From an uncultured Planctomycetia bacterium (GTDB lineage Bacteria > Planctomycetota > Phycisphaerae > Phycisphaerales > SM1A02), in contig CALMPF010000015.1 in assembly GCA_937871505.1 (NCBI GenBank), forward strand, positions 1 through 35,106: 35,106 nt of DNA, given 5' to 3'. The position numbers and the translations under genes were made by a program. This document shows, in pieces, positions 1 to 8,985 of the stretch; positions within the stretch are counted from its first letter, which is position 1, and every line of letters begins with the position of its first letter. The notes under the pieces are model-generated. The model was given only the letters and a program-made list of their open reading frames with translations, had not been told where the DNA came from and made no database searches.

Positions 1-2
1 TC

Positions 3-1436
3 GGCCAGATGCTGCTCGAGTTCGCGAAGAAGCTCGAAGCGATGCCGGCGCAGTCAAAGGATGGTGATGGCACGCAGGACGGCACCCGGGATGGCACGGG
101 CGGCGAGACACCCGCCAAGGCGTCGCGACGCGTCAGCGCGAAGGGCCGCCACGGTCGACGCCGCATCGCCGATCTCGATCACCTTCCCGCGACCACCATC
201 GAGCACGACCTGCCCGAGGCGGAAAGGCGTTGCTCGTGCTGCGACTGCGAGAAGCGACGCATCGGCAAGGAGGAGAGCTGGCAGGTCGAGTACGTGCCCA
301 GCCGCTTCGAGCGATGGCACCACATCCGGTACATCTATGCGTGCTCCGCATGCGACGCCGCCGGCAACGGTGGTCGGGTCGCGACGGCGGAGAAGTCGGA
401 GGACGCGATCAAGGCCAGTCCGATTGAGAAGGGCATGGCCGGCCCGGGTCTGCTGGCGATGGTGGTCACGAGCAAGTTCGCCGACTACCTGCCGCTGCAT
501 CGGCTGGAGAACATCTTCGAGCGCAACGGCCTGGACATCTCGCGTTCAACGCTCTGCCAGTGGTGCCACGACACGGCCGAGATCATCGTGCCGCTGCACG
601 ACCTCATGTGCGACCGCGTGCGGATGTCGCACCTCGTGGCCACCGACGACACGGTGATGCCGCTTCTGGCGCCGGGCAAGACGGTTCGGGCTCGCATGTG
701 GTCGTACATCGGAGATGACGACCACCCGTACAACGTCTTCGACTTCACGCGCAGCCGGGCGCGCGACGGTCCGACGACGTTTCTGGCGGGATATTCACAG
801 ACGCTTCTTGCAGATGCCTACGGCGGGTACAACGGCGTGGTCGTCGGCAACGGGATGACGCGTGCGGGCTGCTGGGCGCATGCGCGACGAAAGTTCATCG
901 ACGCCGAAAGCAGCGAACCTGCGGTGGCGCGCGAGGCGGTGGCCATCATCGACGCGCTGTTCGCTGTCGAGCGACGCGTGAAGGCGAGCGCTCAGAGCGC
1001 GGTGCCTGAGGATCTGGCCACGGTCCGCAACGTGGAGTCGCGCGCCGTGATCACGCACCTCCATGGTCGGCTGCTCAGCTGGAAGGCCGAGCTGCTACCG
1101 CGCAGTCCGATGGCCGCGGCGGTCCAGTACGCCCTCAATCAATGGGCGGAACTCACCGTGTTCCTCGACGACCCGGCGGTGCCGATGGACAACAACGCGT
1201 GCGAGCGCGAGATGAAGCGACAGGCCATCAATCGCAAGAACTCTCTCTTCGTCGGCAGCGAGCGCGGCGGCCGGACCGCGGCCATCCTCTCGAGCTTCAC
1301 CAGCACCTGCCGACGACACGACATCGATCCCCAGCGCTACCTGACCCAGCTCCTGGTCAACCTTCCCGGCTGGCCAGTCTCCGACATCGCCGCCTGGCTA
1401 CCCGACGAGTGGAAGCGCCGGCAGACGGCCGGCTGA
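3..1436 (+). CDS. IS66 family transposase (TnpC), 5' end cut by window
   Basis: DDE transposase of the IS66 type, which moves an insertion sequence by cut and paste. The frame is open to the left edge (Gly-Gln before the first visible Met at 9), so the start lies outside the window. The 475 residues from that Met are somewhat shorter than a usual 500-530 aa TnpC. A Cys-rich zinc-binding segment (CSCCDCEKR, then CSACDA) sits at about residues 75-115. The catalytic core follows: 'ATDDTVMP' near 215, 'LLADAYGGYNGV' near 270 and 'MDNNACEREMKR' near 395, which carries the final acidic residue. The typical IS66 C-terminal tail is present (TSTCRRHDIDPQRYLTQLL). No internal stop is seen. No IS66 terminal inverted repeat could be identified downstream, so the right end of the element is undefined. 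Confidence 0.93.
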   Translation, partial: GQMLLEFAKKLEAMPAQSKDGDGTQDGTRDGTGGETPAKASRRVSAKGRHGRRRIADLDHLPATTIEHDLPEAERRCSCCDCEKRRIGKEESWQVEYVPSRFERWHHIRYIYACSACDAAGNGGRVATAEKSEDAIKASPIEKGMAGPGLLAMVVTSKFADYLPLHRLENIFERNGLDISRSTLCQWCHDTAEIIVPLHDLMCDRVRMSHLVATDDTVMPLLAPGKTVRARMWSYIGDDDHPYNVFDFTRSRARDGPTTFLAGYSQTLLADAYGGYNGVVVGNGMTRAGCWAHARRKFIDAESSEPAVAREAVAIIDALFAVERRVKASAQSAVPEDLATVRNVESRAVITHLHGRLLSWKAELLPRSPMAAAVQYALNQWAELTVFLDDPAVPMDNNACEREMKRQAINRKNSLFVGSERGGRTAAILSSFTSTCRRHDIDPQRYLTQLLVNLPGWPVSDIAAWLPDEWKRRQTAG

Positions 1437-1908
1437 GGGGGTTGGCGGAACGGACACCGATGAAGCACGCTCCGCTCGCCGACGGCGTACTCCCGAGGGA
1501 GGCACATCCCGCCTTCACCGCTCACTCGCCGGTCGGTTCGGCGACACCGGAGCCGCCGCATGCCTGCACGGACGCAGCCACCGCTGTCCCCCGCCGATCG
1601 TTGGCGTGAGGCCGCGACCATCCGCGCCACCGCGATCCTCCGTCGCCGACGGGGGTTGCTGGACGACCACCGTGGCCGAGAGGGCGTGAAGCGAGCCGCG
1701 AAGCGATGACGACGCAGGTCTCGCACCGAGGCGTGCGCGTATCCAGCACCGCCTCGGAGGACGCACCGTGCGAGTCGATCGGAAACGCGCGAGGCATCAT
1801 CAGAAACGGCCCCCCGGACTCCCCCGGAGGCCCGGTCTGGCGTCGAGCGGCTCGGTGACGCAGGCGCCTCGGAGTCGCCTGGGCCTGCCGAGGTCGCCGG
1901 GGGTCACG
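1437..1908. other. intergenic stretch behind IS66
   Basis: A 472-bp stretch between the transposase stop and the 3' end of the SGNH hydrolase gene. Apart from the 49-codon ORF at 1560-1709, it holds only GC-rich sequence with short inverted motifs, such as the G/C runs around 1810-1835. It probably contains the right end of the IS66 element, but I could not place a terminal inverted repeat or target duplication. Confidence 0.5.
1560..1709 (+). CDS. small basic ORF behind the transposase (49 aa), possible IS-associated gene
   Basis: An ATG at 1560 opens a 49-residue reading frame ending at TGA 1707-1709. The product is basic, starting with 'PLSPADRWREAATIRATAIL' and continuing into an Arg-rich stretch. 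From memory, small ORFs with a 'L.p..R..evAaIlA.gvLRl.rR' pattern accompany transposases or stand alone in planctomycete genomes; this one looks like a degenerate relative. It has no clear ribosome binding site and could be chance coding in GC-rich DNA. No function is assigned. Confidence 0.3.
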   Translation: MPARTQPPLSPADRWREAATIRATAILRRRRGLLDDHRGREGVKRAAKR

Positions 1909-3219
1909 TCAGTTCCCCCGCGTCGCTCGGCGCTGCCGGGCTTCGGCGGCGATGCCTGCGCGGACGGTCGACGCGTCGCGCACGAAGAGCGCCGGATCGA
2001 GGTCGAGGCGGCTCGCGAGCAGCTCCTCGACGATCTGCTGTGCGAGGGCGATCATCCCCTCGGCGGTCGGATGGAGCCGGTCGGGCTGGAGCATCGGCGC
2101 CCGCGCGGGCCACTCGTTCTCGCCGATGCGGATCGCCTCGCCCGATCGAAGGGACTGCACCAGCCGCGCGAGCGGAAAGAGGATGACGTTCTCGCGCTCG
2201 GCGGCCCAGGCCCGGAGCCGGGCATTGAGCGCTTCGAGCGTCTCCGCTCGCGGCATCTGGCTGGCGGAGAGCATCCGACCGACCGCCTCGGACATGTCGG
2301 GGAAGTCGCCGACGACGATCGGGCAGGTGAAGGGATCGAGCAGCGCGAGTCCCTCCTCGAGCAGCGCCATCCGCTGCGCCTCGTCGTTCTCCGGCATGAC
2401 GCCGTATCCGAACCAGAAGAGGAAGTCGAGGGCGATCAGCAGCGAGGGCTGGCGCGACAGCGCCGTGCGCGCGAAGCGGGTGCCGTTGCCGCGCGGATCC
2501 ATGAAGAAGAACATCGTGCCCGCGACCAGATCGGGCGGCGCCGCCGAGGCAAGCGACTGCGCGAGGACATGTCCGAGGTTGACCGGCAGCCGCCGCGAAC
2601 CTCCGTCGCCCTCGACGTCGCCCTCGACGTCGATCGAAGCGCCGAATCCCGCCGTGACGCTGGCGCCGATCAGGCTGATCCGGGCGAGCAAGGAGGCGGG
2701 CGAGCCCGGCGCCTCTGCGTCGTCGGCGCCGGGAGCCTCGATGGCTACGGTGGACGTCGATGAAGGCTCGGCCTCGGCGCCGTCGGACTCCTGAGCCGGC
2801 GGCGCCCCGGACGCCGGCACGGGAACTGCGCCGGAGGCGGCGGTCGCTTCCGCTGCACGCTCCGCGCCGGCCTCTGGGCGCTCGGAGGGGCGGGGGCTCG
2901 CAGCGTCGGTCTTCGGTTGCGCCGGGCTCGCTGCGCTCCCTGCGGTGCCTTGCGGCACCGACGCCGCAGCGGCCGTCGCGACGCCGGGGTGCTGCGCTCC
3001 GGTGTCGATCGTGCGCTGCGGCGCGGTTGCCGGATCGCGCGTCGCCCTGCCGCTTGCGGCGTCCTTCGACTCGCCGCGGCAGCCCCCCTTGGGCGCGACG
3101 AGCCCGAGCAACGCGAGAAGCGCGAGCGCCGCGACCGCGTGGCGCAGGGCGGCCGGCGGCGTGAGCCGAACGCGAGACCCGCTCCGGGTGAGACGTTCGC
3201 AGGAGATGGATCGCTTCAC
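1909..3219 (-). CDS. secreted SGNH/GDSL-type hydrolase with long Ala/Pro-rich linker
   Basis: Predicted extracytoplasmic esterase/lipase-like hydrolase. The frame is open back to 3432, but I chose GTG 3219 because it gives an N-terminus with a signal peptide: basic residues, then the hydrophobic run 'ALALLALLGLVAP' at 30-43, ending near Cys47. The '-KGGC' context is not a good lipobox, so lipoprotein status is uncertain. Residues 50-175 form a low-complexity Ala/Pro/Ser/Glu linker. The SGNH fold follows: block I 'LIGASVTAGFG' with the nucleophile Ser near 187, 'IVVGDFPDM' in the middle, and block V 'DRLHPTAEGM' with the catalytic Asp and His. The total is 436 aa. The gene lies 209 nt downstream of glmS on the same strand. 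The substrate is unknown. The fold assignment is good; the start is moderately supported because the ribosome binding site is weak. Confidence 0.8.
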   Translation of the reverse strand: MKRSISCERLTRSGSRVRLTPPAALRHAVAALALLALLGLVAPKGGCRGESKDAASGRATRDPATAPQRTIDTGAQHPGVATAAAASVPQGTAGSAASPAQPKTDAASPRPSERPEAGAERAAEATAASGAVPVPASGAPPAQESDGAEAEPSSTSTVAIEAPGADDAEAPGSPASLLARISLIGASVTAGFGASIDVEGDVEGDGGSRRLPVNLGHVLAQSLASAAPPDLVAGTMFFFMDPRGNGTRFARTALSRQPSLLIALDFLFWFGYGVMPENDEAQRMALLEEGLALLDPFTCPIVVGDFPDMSEAVGRMLSASQMPRAETLEALNARLRAWAAERENVILFPLARLVQSLRSGEAIRIGENEWPARAPMLQPDRLHPTAEGMIALAQQIVEELLASRLDLDPALFVRDASTVRAGIAAEARQRRATRGN

Positions 3220-3290
3220 TGAGCTTGTTCTCGTTGAGGGGGAGGAGGCGCTGGAGTGCCGCGCACGCGCTCGAGCCGCAGCGCGGAGCG

Positions 3291-3330
3291 CTCCGGGAGG
3301 CTCCCGGAGGCTCCCGGAGGCCCCCGGATG
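3291..3330. repeat. 10-bp tandem repeat, about 4 units
   Basis: Four near-identical decamers (ctccgggagg / ctcccggagg / ctcccggagg / cccccggatg) lie between glmS and the SGNH hydrolase gene. Each unit is itself partly palindromic (tcccgga), so the tract can form alternative small hairpins. No function is evident. Confidence 0.75.
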
Positions 3331-3389
3331 AGGGGCGGGCGGGATCGCTCGGGTGCGCGCGGCGATCGGGCCGGAAAGCGCACCCCGTC

Positions 3390-3425
3390 CCGGGCGGCGC
3401 TTCAGGCCGGCCCGCTGCCGCCCGG
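3390..3425 (-). terminator. hairpin directly behind glmS
   Basis: Perfect 9-bp arms, ccgggcggc (3390-3398) and gccgcccgg (3417-3425), enclose an 18-nt loop just 3 nt beyond the glmS stop. There is no U-tract, which is common in such GC-rich genomes. It is a plausible terminator or 3'-end stabiliser of glmS. Confidence 0.45.
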
Positions 3426-3428
3426 CGA

Positions 3429-5288
3429 TCACTCGACCGTCACGCTCTTGGCGAGATTCCGCGGCTTGTCGACATCCTTGCCGCGCATGACCGCGGCGTG
3501 GTATGCGAGAAGCTGGAGCGGAACCACCGTCAGCAGCGGCTGGAGCGGCTCGGGAACGTCGGGAACGTACACGACGTCCTCGCAGTGCCCGGCGATCTCG
3601 TCGTCACCTTCGGTCGCGACGGCGATCACGTGGCCTCCGCGGGCGCGCACCTCGGCGATGTTCGAGAGCACCTTCTCGTACTGGCTGTTCCGCGTCGCGA
3701 GGACGACCACCGGCATTCCGTCGTCGATCAGGGCGATCGGACCGTGCTTCATCTCCGCGGCGGGCATCCCCTCCGCGTGGATGTAGCTGATCTCCTTGAG
3801 CTTCAGGGCGCCTTCAAGCGCGACCGGGTAGTTGTACCCGCGGCCGAGGAAGAGCCAGTTCTCGCGATCGACGTACTTCGCGGTGACGGCGTGGATGTGC
3901 TCGCTCTCGCCGAGCACGCGCTCGATGCGATCCGGGATCTGCACCAGCTCGCGGAGGAGCTGCGCGACGGTGTCGTTGGAGAGATAGCGCCGACGTCCGA
4001 TGTAGATCGCGAGCATCGTGGCGACCATCACCTGGCCGATGAACGCCTTGGTCGAGGCGACGCCGATCTCCGGGCCGACGCGCAGGTAGACGCCCGCGTC
4101 GGTCTCGCGCGAGATCGTCGAACCCACGACGTTGACGATGCCCAGCGCCAGCGCGCCGCGCTGCCTCGACTCCTGGAGCGCCGCGAGCGTGTCCGCGGTC
4201 TCGCCGGACTGGCTGATTGCGATGACGACGGTTCCCTCCTCGACGATCGGATTCCGGTAGCGGAACTCGCTCGCGAAGTCGTGATCCGCGACGATCTTGG
4301 CGAGGTCCTCGACGAGGTAGGACCCGATCATGCCCGCGTGCAGGGCGGTTCCCTGGCCGACGAAGATCACGCGCCGCGCCCGGGCGAGGTCGCGGGCGAA
4401 CTGCGAGATGCCGCCGAGGACGATCTGGCCGCTGCGCTGATCGATGCGTCCCTGGAGGCACTGCCGCAGCGCCTGCGGCTGCTCATGGATCTCCTTGAGC
4501 ATGTAGTGCGGGAAGGCGCCGAGGTCGATCTCGCCGAGGTCGGACTCGAGCTCGCGGATCTCCGGCGTGATCTCCACGTTGTCGATCGTCGAAGTCCGGA
4601 AGCTCTCCCGCGTCAGCGCCGCGACGGTGTAGTCCGCCAGGGTGAAGGCCTGCGTGGTGTGGGCGACGATGGCGCTCGAGTCGCTGGCGACGATGTACTC
4701 GTCCTTGCCGATGCCGACCATCAGCGGAGAGCCCTTGCGGGCCACGACGAGGACATCCGGCTCTTCGCGGCAGATCACGGCGATGGCGTAGGCGCCGGTC
4801 ACCTCGCGAAGCGCCGCCTGCACCGCGCGCTCGAGGTTTCCGTGATAGAGCTCGCCGATCAGGTGGGCGAGCACCTCGGTGTCGGTTTCGCTGGTGAAGG
4901 AGTGTCCGCGCTCCTCGAGGTACTTGCGCAGGACGACGTAGTTCTCGATGATTCCGTTGTGAACCACCGCGATGCCGTGGCCAAGCTGCGCGTCGTCGAT
5001 CTGCGGATGGGCGTTGCGCTCCGAGACCTCCCCGTGCGTCGCCCAGCGCGTGTGGGCGATGCCGAGCGTGCCCTCGAAGGCCTCGCTCCCGGGGCCTGAA
5101 GCCTGCGCCCGCTCCTCGACGAGCTCCTCGAGCACCGCCACCCGGCCGATCGTCCGGGCGACCTGAAGGGTGCCGTTGACGATCGCGATTCCCGCGGAGT
5201 CGTAGCCTCTGTACTCCAGCCGCTTCAGGCCCTCGAGCAGGGTCGGTCTGGCCGAGCGGCGTCCGATGTAGGCGACGATTCCGCACAT
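3429..5288 (-). CDS. glmS: glutamine--fructose-6-phosphate aminotransferase (isomerizing)
   Basis: Makes glucosamine-6-phosphate from fructose-6-phosphate and glutamine, the first committed step to UDP-GlcNAc for peptidoglycan and LPS. The ATG at 5288 gives 'MCGIVAYIG', placing the N-terminal nucleophile Cys2 of the class II glutaminase domain exactly where the family requires it; the longer frame to 5336 is therefore wrong. Visible landmarks are 'RLEYRGYDSAGIA', 'HTRWATHG', two SIS sugar-isomerase domains with 'SQSGETADT', 'EGALKLKEISY' and 'MKHGPIALID', and the canonical C-terminus 'DKPRNLAKSVTVE'. At 619 aa it is full length. A GGAG motif lies about 10 nt before the start. The gene diverges from rarA across 162 bp. 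Confidence 0.97.
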   Translation of the reverse strand: MCGIVAYIGRRSARPTLLEGLKRLEYRGYDSAGIAIVNGTLQVARTIGRVAVLEELVEERAQASGPGSEAFEGTLGIAHTRWATHGEVSERNAHPQIDDAQLGHGIAVVHNGIIENYVVLRKYLEERGHSFTSETDTEVLAHLIGELYHGNLERAVQAALREVTGAYAIAVICREEPDVLVVARKGSPLMVGIGKDEYIVASDSSAIVAHTTQAFTLADYTVAALTRESFRTSTIDNVEITPEIRELESDLGEIDLGAFPHYMLKEIHEQPQALRQCLQGRIDQRSGQIVLGGISQFARDLARARRVIFVGQGTALHAGMIGSYLVEDLAKIVADHDFASEFRYRNPIVEEGTVVIAISQSGETADTLAALQESRQRGALALGIVNVVGSTISRETDAGVYLRVGPEIGVASTKAFIGQVMVATMLAIYIGRRRYLSNDTVAQLLRELVQIPDRIERVLGESEHIHAVTAKYVDRENWLFLGRGYNYPVALEGALKLKEISYIHAEGMPAAEMKHGPIALIDDGMPVVVLATRNSQYEKVLSNIAEVRARGGHVIAVATEGDDEIAGHCEDVVYVPDVPEPLQPLLTVVPLQLLAYHAAVMRGKDVDKPRNLAKSVTVE

Positions 5289-5450
5289 GCGAGGGGTTCT
5301 CCGGGGGGCTCTTCGTCCGGCGCCGCCGCTCGACATCGCGGCGGGCCGGTTCGGAGCGCGTTCGCCGTCGATGCGCCCGCCGCTCCGAGGCCATTATGGC
5401 TCGCCTCGTCGGCTCGGGGCAGGATCGGCGGTCCCCGTACGATCGCCCTC

Positions 5451-6968
5451 GTGAGCGATCTCTGGAGCGAGCAGCGGACGGCGCGGCGCGCAGCGGTCGA
5501 GCCGCTGGCGGCGCGGATGCGCCCGCGCACGCTCGCGGAGTTCGTCGGACAGGAGCAGATCCTCGGGCCCGGCCGCCTGCTGCGGCGGATGCTCGACGCC
5601 GGATCGCTGACATCGATCGTCGTGCATGGACCCCCGGGCACGGGCAAGACGACGCTTGCCGCGGTGATCGCGGCCCACGTCAACGCGCACTTCGAGTCCT
5701 CGAACGCGGCGATGATCGGGGTCGCGCGGATTCGCGAGGTTCTCGACGCCGCGGCGCGCCGCCTCGAGGAGCGGGGGACGCGGACGATCCTCTTCCTCGA
5801 CGAGATCCACCGCTTCGCCCGCAACCAGCAGGATGTCCTCCTCGCCGATGTCGAGCGCGGAACCGTGATCCTCGTCGGAGCGACGACCGAGAACCCGTGG
5901 TTCGCGGTCAACGGCGCCCTGGTGAGCCGTTCGACCGTCTTCCGGCTCGAGCCGCTCTCGGAGGAAGCCGTCGGCACGCTTCTTCGCCGCGCAGCGGTCG
6001 ATCCGCGCGGCCTCGGCGAACTCGCCTTGCGGCTGGACGACGATGCCGTGGCCCACTGGGCGCGGACGTGCGATGGCGACGCCCGCCGAGCGCTGACGGC
6101 GCTCGAGGTCGCCGCGATGAGCCTGCTCGCCGAGCGGCATGGAGGCGCTGGGGGAGCGCTCCCGCCGACGCCCGCCGACCCGCTGCACATCACGCTGGCG
6201 GTGGCGGCCGAGTCGATCCAGCGCAAGGCGCTCCAGCACGACGCCGCCGGCGACGATCACTACGACCTCGCCAGCGCCCTCATCAAGAGCATGCGCGGCG
6301 GCGACCCGCAGGGAGCGATCCACTGGCTCGCCCGGATGCTCGAGGCGGGCGAGGACCCGCGCTTCATCGCGCGGCGGGTGGCGATCCTCGCCAGCGAGGA
6401 CATCGGCCTGGCCGACCCTCGGGCGCTCGAGCTGGCCGCCTCGGCGTGGAGCGTCGTCGAGCGCGTGGGAATGCCGGAGTGCCAGCTCGTCCTCGCGGAG
6501 GCGGTCCTCTACATGTGCCTGGCGCCGAAATCCAACGCCTGCGCCCGCGCGATCTGGGCGGCGATGGAGGACGTGCGATCCGGCCGGACGATTCCGGTTC
6601 CGCCGCGCCTCCGCGATCAGACCATCCGGCGGCAGCTCGGGCGCGAGGCGGCGGCGGGCTCGTACGTCGGTGTCGTCGAGGAGTACGTCTCGCCGCACGA
6701 TGATCCGGCCCGCGGGCGCGCCGACGGCGACCACCTCGGGGTCGATCGGGCGTACTACGTGCCCACGCGCAGCGGTCACGAGGCGCGGGTGGCGGACCGG
6801 CTCGCCGAGCTGCGATCGCTGCGCGGTCGCGCCGAGGGGGTCGACGACGGAGCGGGGGCGAGCGCCGCCGCAGCGCAGCCCGGCGCGGGCGCCGCCGAGG
6901 CTCCCCGCGAGCGCGGAGGGCCTCGTGATCCGAGCCCGGATCAGCGGGGATCGGAGCTGGAGTCGTGA
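5451..6968 (+). CDS. rarA: replication-associated recombination protein A (RarA/MgsA), AAA+ ATPase
   Basis: Clamp-loader-like AAA+ ATPase that acts at stalled replication forks. It starts at GTG 5451, and 'RMRPRTLAEFVGQEQILGPG' marks the usual N-terminus. Walker A 'HGPPGTGKTT' is at about 59-68, Walker B 'ILFLDEIHRF' at about 113-122, sensor 1 'VGATTENPWF' follows, and the arginine finger region is 'ALVSRSTVF'. The C-terminal tetramerisation domain is typical ('KALQHDAAGDDHYD', 'ALIKSMRGGDPQGAIHWLARM', 'SEDIGLADP'). At 505 aa it is longer than the usual 430-450 aa because of an Ala/Gly/Arg-rich tail after about residue 450, of unknown role. Its last 4 nt overlap the next gene, suggesting translational coupling. 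Confidence 0.96.
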   Translation: MSDLWSEQRTARRAAVEPLAARMRPRTLAEFVGQEQILGPGRLLRRMLDAGSLTSIVVHGPPGTGKTTLAAVIAAHVNAHFESSNAAMIGVARIREVLDAAARRLEERGTRTILFLDEIHRFARNQQDVLLADVERGTVILVGATTENPWFAVNGALVSRSTVFRLEPLSEEAVGTLLRRAAVDPRGLGELALRLDDDAVAHWARTCDGDARRALTALEVAAMSLLAERHGGAGGALPPTPADPLHITLAVAAESIQRKALQHDAAGDDHYDLASALIKSMRGGDPQGAIHWLARMLEAGEDPRFIARRVAILASEDIGLADPRALELAASAWSVVERVGMPECQLVLAEAVLYMCLAPKSNACARAIWAAMEDVRSGRTIPVPPRLRDQTIRRQLGREAAAGSYVGVVEEYVSPHDDPARGRADGDHLGVDRAYYVPTRSGHEARVADRLAELRSLRGRAEGVDDGAGASAAAAQPGAGAAEAPRERGGPRDPSPDQRGSELES

Positions 6969-7660
6969 GCGCCGCGGCGGGCCGTCAGCCCGACAAGCCG
7001 GAGCTGCGCCGGAGGATCGTGGAGGCGCTGCGGGCGCTCGGCGAGGATGCCCGAGCGCGGGGCTCGGCCGCGATCGTCGCCCGGCTCGTCGGGCTCGGGT
7101 TCGGCGGCGCGCCGGCGGGTGACGCGGCTGGACCCCGCGCCGTCCCGCTGCCCGGCGAGGCGGCGGACGCCCCGCGCCTCGCGGACGGCGTCCTGATGGC
7201 GTTCCTCCCCCTGCGACTCGAGGTCGACCTCACCGAGCTGCTGCGACTCCGCATCGCCTCGGGAGGGCGCGTCGCGGTGCCGCGCGTCGTCGAGATGAGC
7301 GATCGCATCGAGCCGGTCGAGCTCACCAGCGTGGAGCCGGCATCGCTCGATTCCGATCGCTTCGGGGTTCCGACGCCCCGCGGCGCCGTGCCGGTCTCGA
7401 CCGAAGCGCTCGGCGCGGTGCTCGTTCCCGGGCTTGCCTTCGACGACGAGGGGCGACGGCTCGGCCGCGGCGGCGGGCACTACGACCGGTTTCTCGCGCG
7501 GCTGCCGCGCACGGTCCGGCGGATCGGGATCTGCTTCGGTCTCCAGCGCGTGGAGCGCGTTCCTGAGGAGCGTCACGACCGGCGCGTCGAGTGCGTCGTG
7601 ACCGAGGAGGGAATCACCTACAGTCGAACTCCGCGGGGACCGCAGGGGCCACCGCAGTGA
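6965..7660 (+). CDS. 5-formyltetrahydrofolate cyclo-ligase
   Basis: Converts 5-formyl-THF to 5,10-methenyl-THF at the expense of ATP (EC 6.3.3.2), rescuing folate in the cytoplasm. The signature ATP/phosphate-binding region is clear: 'VLVPGLAFDDEGRRLGRGGG' followed by 'HYDRFLARL'. The N-terminal 'KPELRRRIVEALRAL' and central 'FLPLRLEVDLTELL' match the family. The product is 231 aa, slightly longer than usual because of a Gly/Ala-rich insertion around residues 45-65. The GTG start at 6965 sits in a GTGA overlap with the rarA stop. The family is sure; the exact substrate is inferred from the family. Confidence 0.92.
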   Translation: MSAAAGRQPDKPELRRRIVEALRALGEDARARGSAAIVARLVGLGFGGAPAGDAAGPRAVPLPGEAADAPRLADGVLMAFLPLRLEVDLTELLRLRIASGGRVAVPRVVEMSDRIEPVELTSVEPASLDSDRFGVPTPRGAVPVSTEALGAVLVPGLAFDDEGRRLGRGGGHYDRFLARLPRTVRRIGICFGLQRVERVPEERHDRRVECVVTEEGITYSRTPRGPQGPPQ

Positions 7661-7710
7661 CGCATCCGCGCGATTGGTGACCGACGCTGCGGACGGTCGA
7701 TGAAGAAGCC

Positions 7711-8973
7711 ATGGTGCTCGCGAGCCAGACTCCCCGTTCCTCCAACCGCTGGCGCTCGATGACCAACGAGCGGCAGCGCCGCAGCCGCGCGACGCGACGG
7801 GTGGTCCTGCTCACGCTCGTCGTCGGCGCCATCAGCGTCGGCGCCTGGGCATTCTGGGGGCGCGGGGGCGGCGAAGGCGCGCTCCACGACGGGCCGGCGA
7901 CCGAGGACAACGCGACCACCGACGCCGCAGCGCCGCCGCCTCGGGATGCCCGCCCGGTGCTCGATCTCGGCGGAGGTTCGCGCGATGCGGCGCCCGCCCG
8001 TCCCTCGACATCGGATCCAGCGCCCGCGCCTCGCAGCGCGGCGAAGCCGCCGCCCGCCGAGCCGCGCGGGACGACGCCCGAGCCTCGAGCGCCTGCAACC
8101 GACGCCGGGACGTCGTCGACGCCCTCTCGAACCGGGAGCGACGCGACGACGGCGCCTCCCGCTTCAGGGACCACGGCGCCTCCGGCTTCAGGGACGCGCC
8201 GACCGACGTCCCCCGAGCCGCTCGCAGCGGCGCTGGCGCTGGCGAAGAGCGATCCGGTCGCCGCTCGGCGAACCCTGACGGCGATGGCAATCGATCCGCG
8301 GCTCTCTCCGGCGGAGCGGTCGCGGGCCCGCGAAGCGATCGACGAGATCAACCGCGAGATCCTCTTCTCGCCGAAGGTCGTCCCCGGCGATCCCTTCGCG
8401 CGGACGTACGTCGTGCAGTCAGGCGACAACCTCGCGCGCATCGCGCAGCGCGAGGGGCTCGACGCGGACTGGCGCTTCGTCAAGCGGATCAACCGGATCG
8501 CCGACGAGCGGCGCCTCCGCCCCGGGCAGACGCTCAAGCTGGTCAAGGGCCCGTTCCACGCCGTGGTGAGCAAGCGCGACTATCGGATGGACGTCTTCCT
8601 CGGCGAGGGTCCGGAGCGCGTGCTGGCTGCGAGCTTCCTCGTCGGCCTCGGCGAGTACAACTCGACGCCCACGGGCCGGTTCAAGGTCCGTCCGCGCAGC
8701 CGCCTCGCCAACCCGGCATGGACGAACCCGCGGACGGGCGAGCACTTCAGGGCCGACGATCCGAAGAACCCCATCGGGGAGCACTGGATCGGCATCATGG
8801 GCATCGACGAGCACAACAAGGGCGTCGAGGCGTACGGCATCCACGGGACGATCGAGCCCGACTCGATCGGGCGCCAGGCCTCGATGGGCTGCGTCCGCAT
8901 GCGCGCCGCCGACGTCGAGCTGGTCTACGAGCTTCTCACCGAACCCAACTCGACGATCACGATCGTCGAGTAG
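7711..8973 (+). CDS. L,D-transpeptidase (YkuD) with LysM domain, membrane-anchored
   Basis: Predicted cell-wall cross-linking enzyme acting in the periplasm. One N-terminal membrane segment ('VVLLTLVVGAISVGAWAFW', about 31-50) is followed by a disordered Ala/Pro/Thr linker (about 55-165) containing a duplicated 'TAPPASGT'. A short helical region comes next, then a LysM peptidoglycan-binding domain (about 231-277, 'YVVQSGDNLARIAQREGL') and the YkuD catalytic domain (about 280-418). The catalytic motif is intact: 'HGT' with His378 and 'SMGCVRM' with Cys394. The ATG at 7711 was chosen; ATG 7759 is an in-frame alternative that keeps the membrane segment. The gene starts 50 nt after the cyclo-ligase and ends 12 nt before pdxA, so the four genes probably form one operon. 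Confidence 0.93.
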   Translation: MVLASQTPRSSNRWRSMTNERQRRSRATRRVVLLTLVVGAISVGAWAFWGRGGGEGALHDGPATEDNATTDAAAPPPRDARPVLDLGGGSRDAAPARPSTSDPAPAPRSAAKPPPAEPRGTTPEPRAPATDAGTSSTPSRTGSDATTAPPASGTTAPPASGTRRPTSPEPLAAALALAKSDPVAARRTLTAMAIDPRLSPAERSRAREAIDEINREILFSPKVVPGDPFARTYVVQSGDNLARIAQREGLDADWRFVKRINRIADERRLRPGQTLKLVKGPFHAVVSKRDYRMDVFLGEGPERVLAASFLVGLGEYNSTPTGRFKVRPRSRLANPAWTNPRTGEHFRADDPKNPIGEHWIGIMGIDEHNKGVEAYGIHGTIEPDSIGRQASMGCVRMRAADVELVYELLTEPNSTITIVE

Positions 8974-8985
8974 CCTCGCGAGGCC

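Noticed and set aside
1437..1908. IS66 right terminal inverted repeat
   Set aside because: No sequence resembling IS66 ends or an 8-bp target duplication could be matched, and the left end lies outside the window.
3245..3262. Third family 2 foldback near the SGNH hydrolase start
   Set aside because: gcgctggagtgc matches the family 2 right end over about 12 bp, but no complementary left arm, central hairpin or inner blocks are found around it.
3225..5099. Long plus-strand frame (624 codons) opposite glmS
   Set aside because: It is the antisense shadow of glmS in GC-rich DNA. The product is Arg/Asp/Leu-rich without any domain, while glmS on the other strand is unmistakable.
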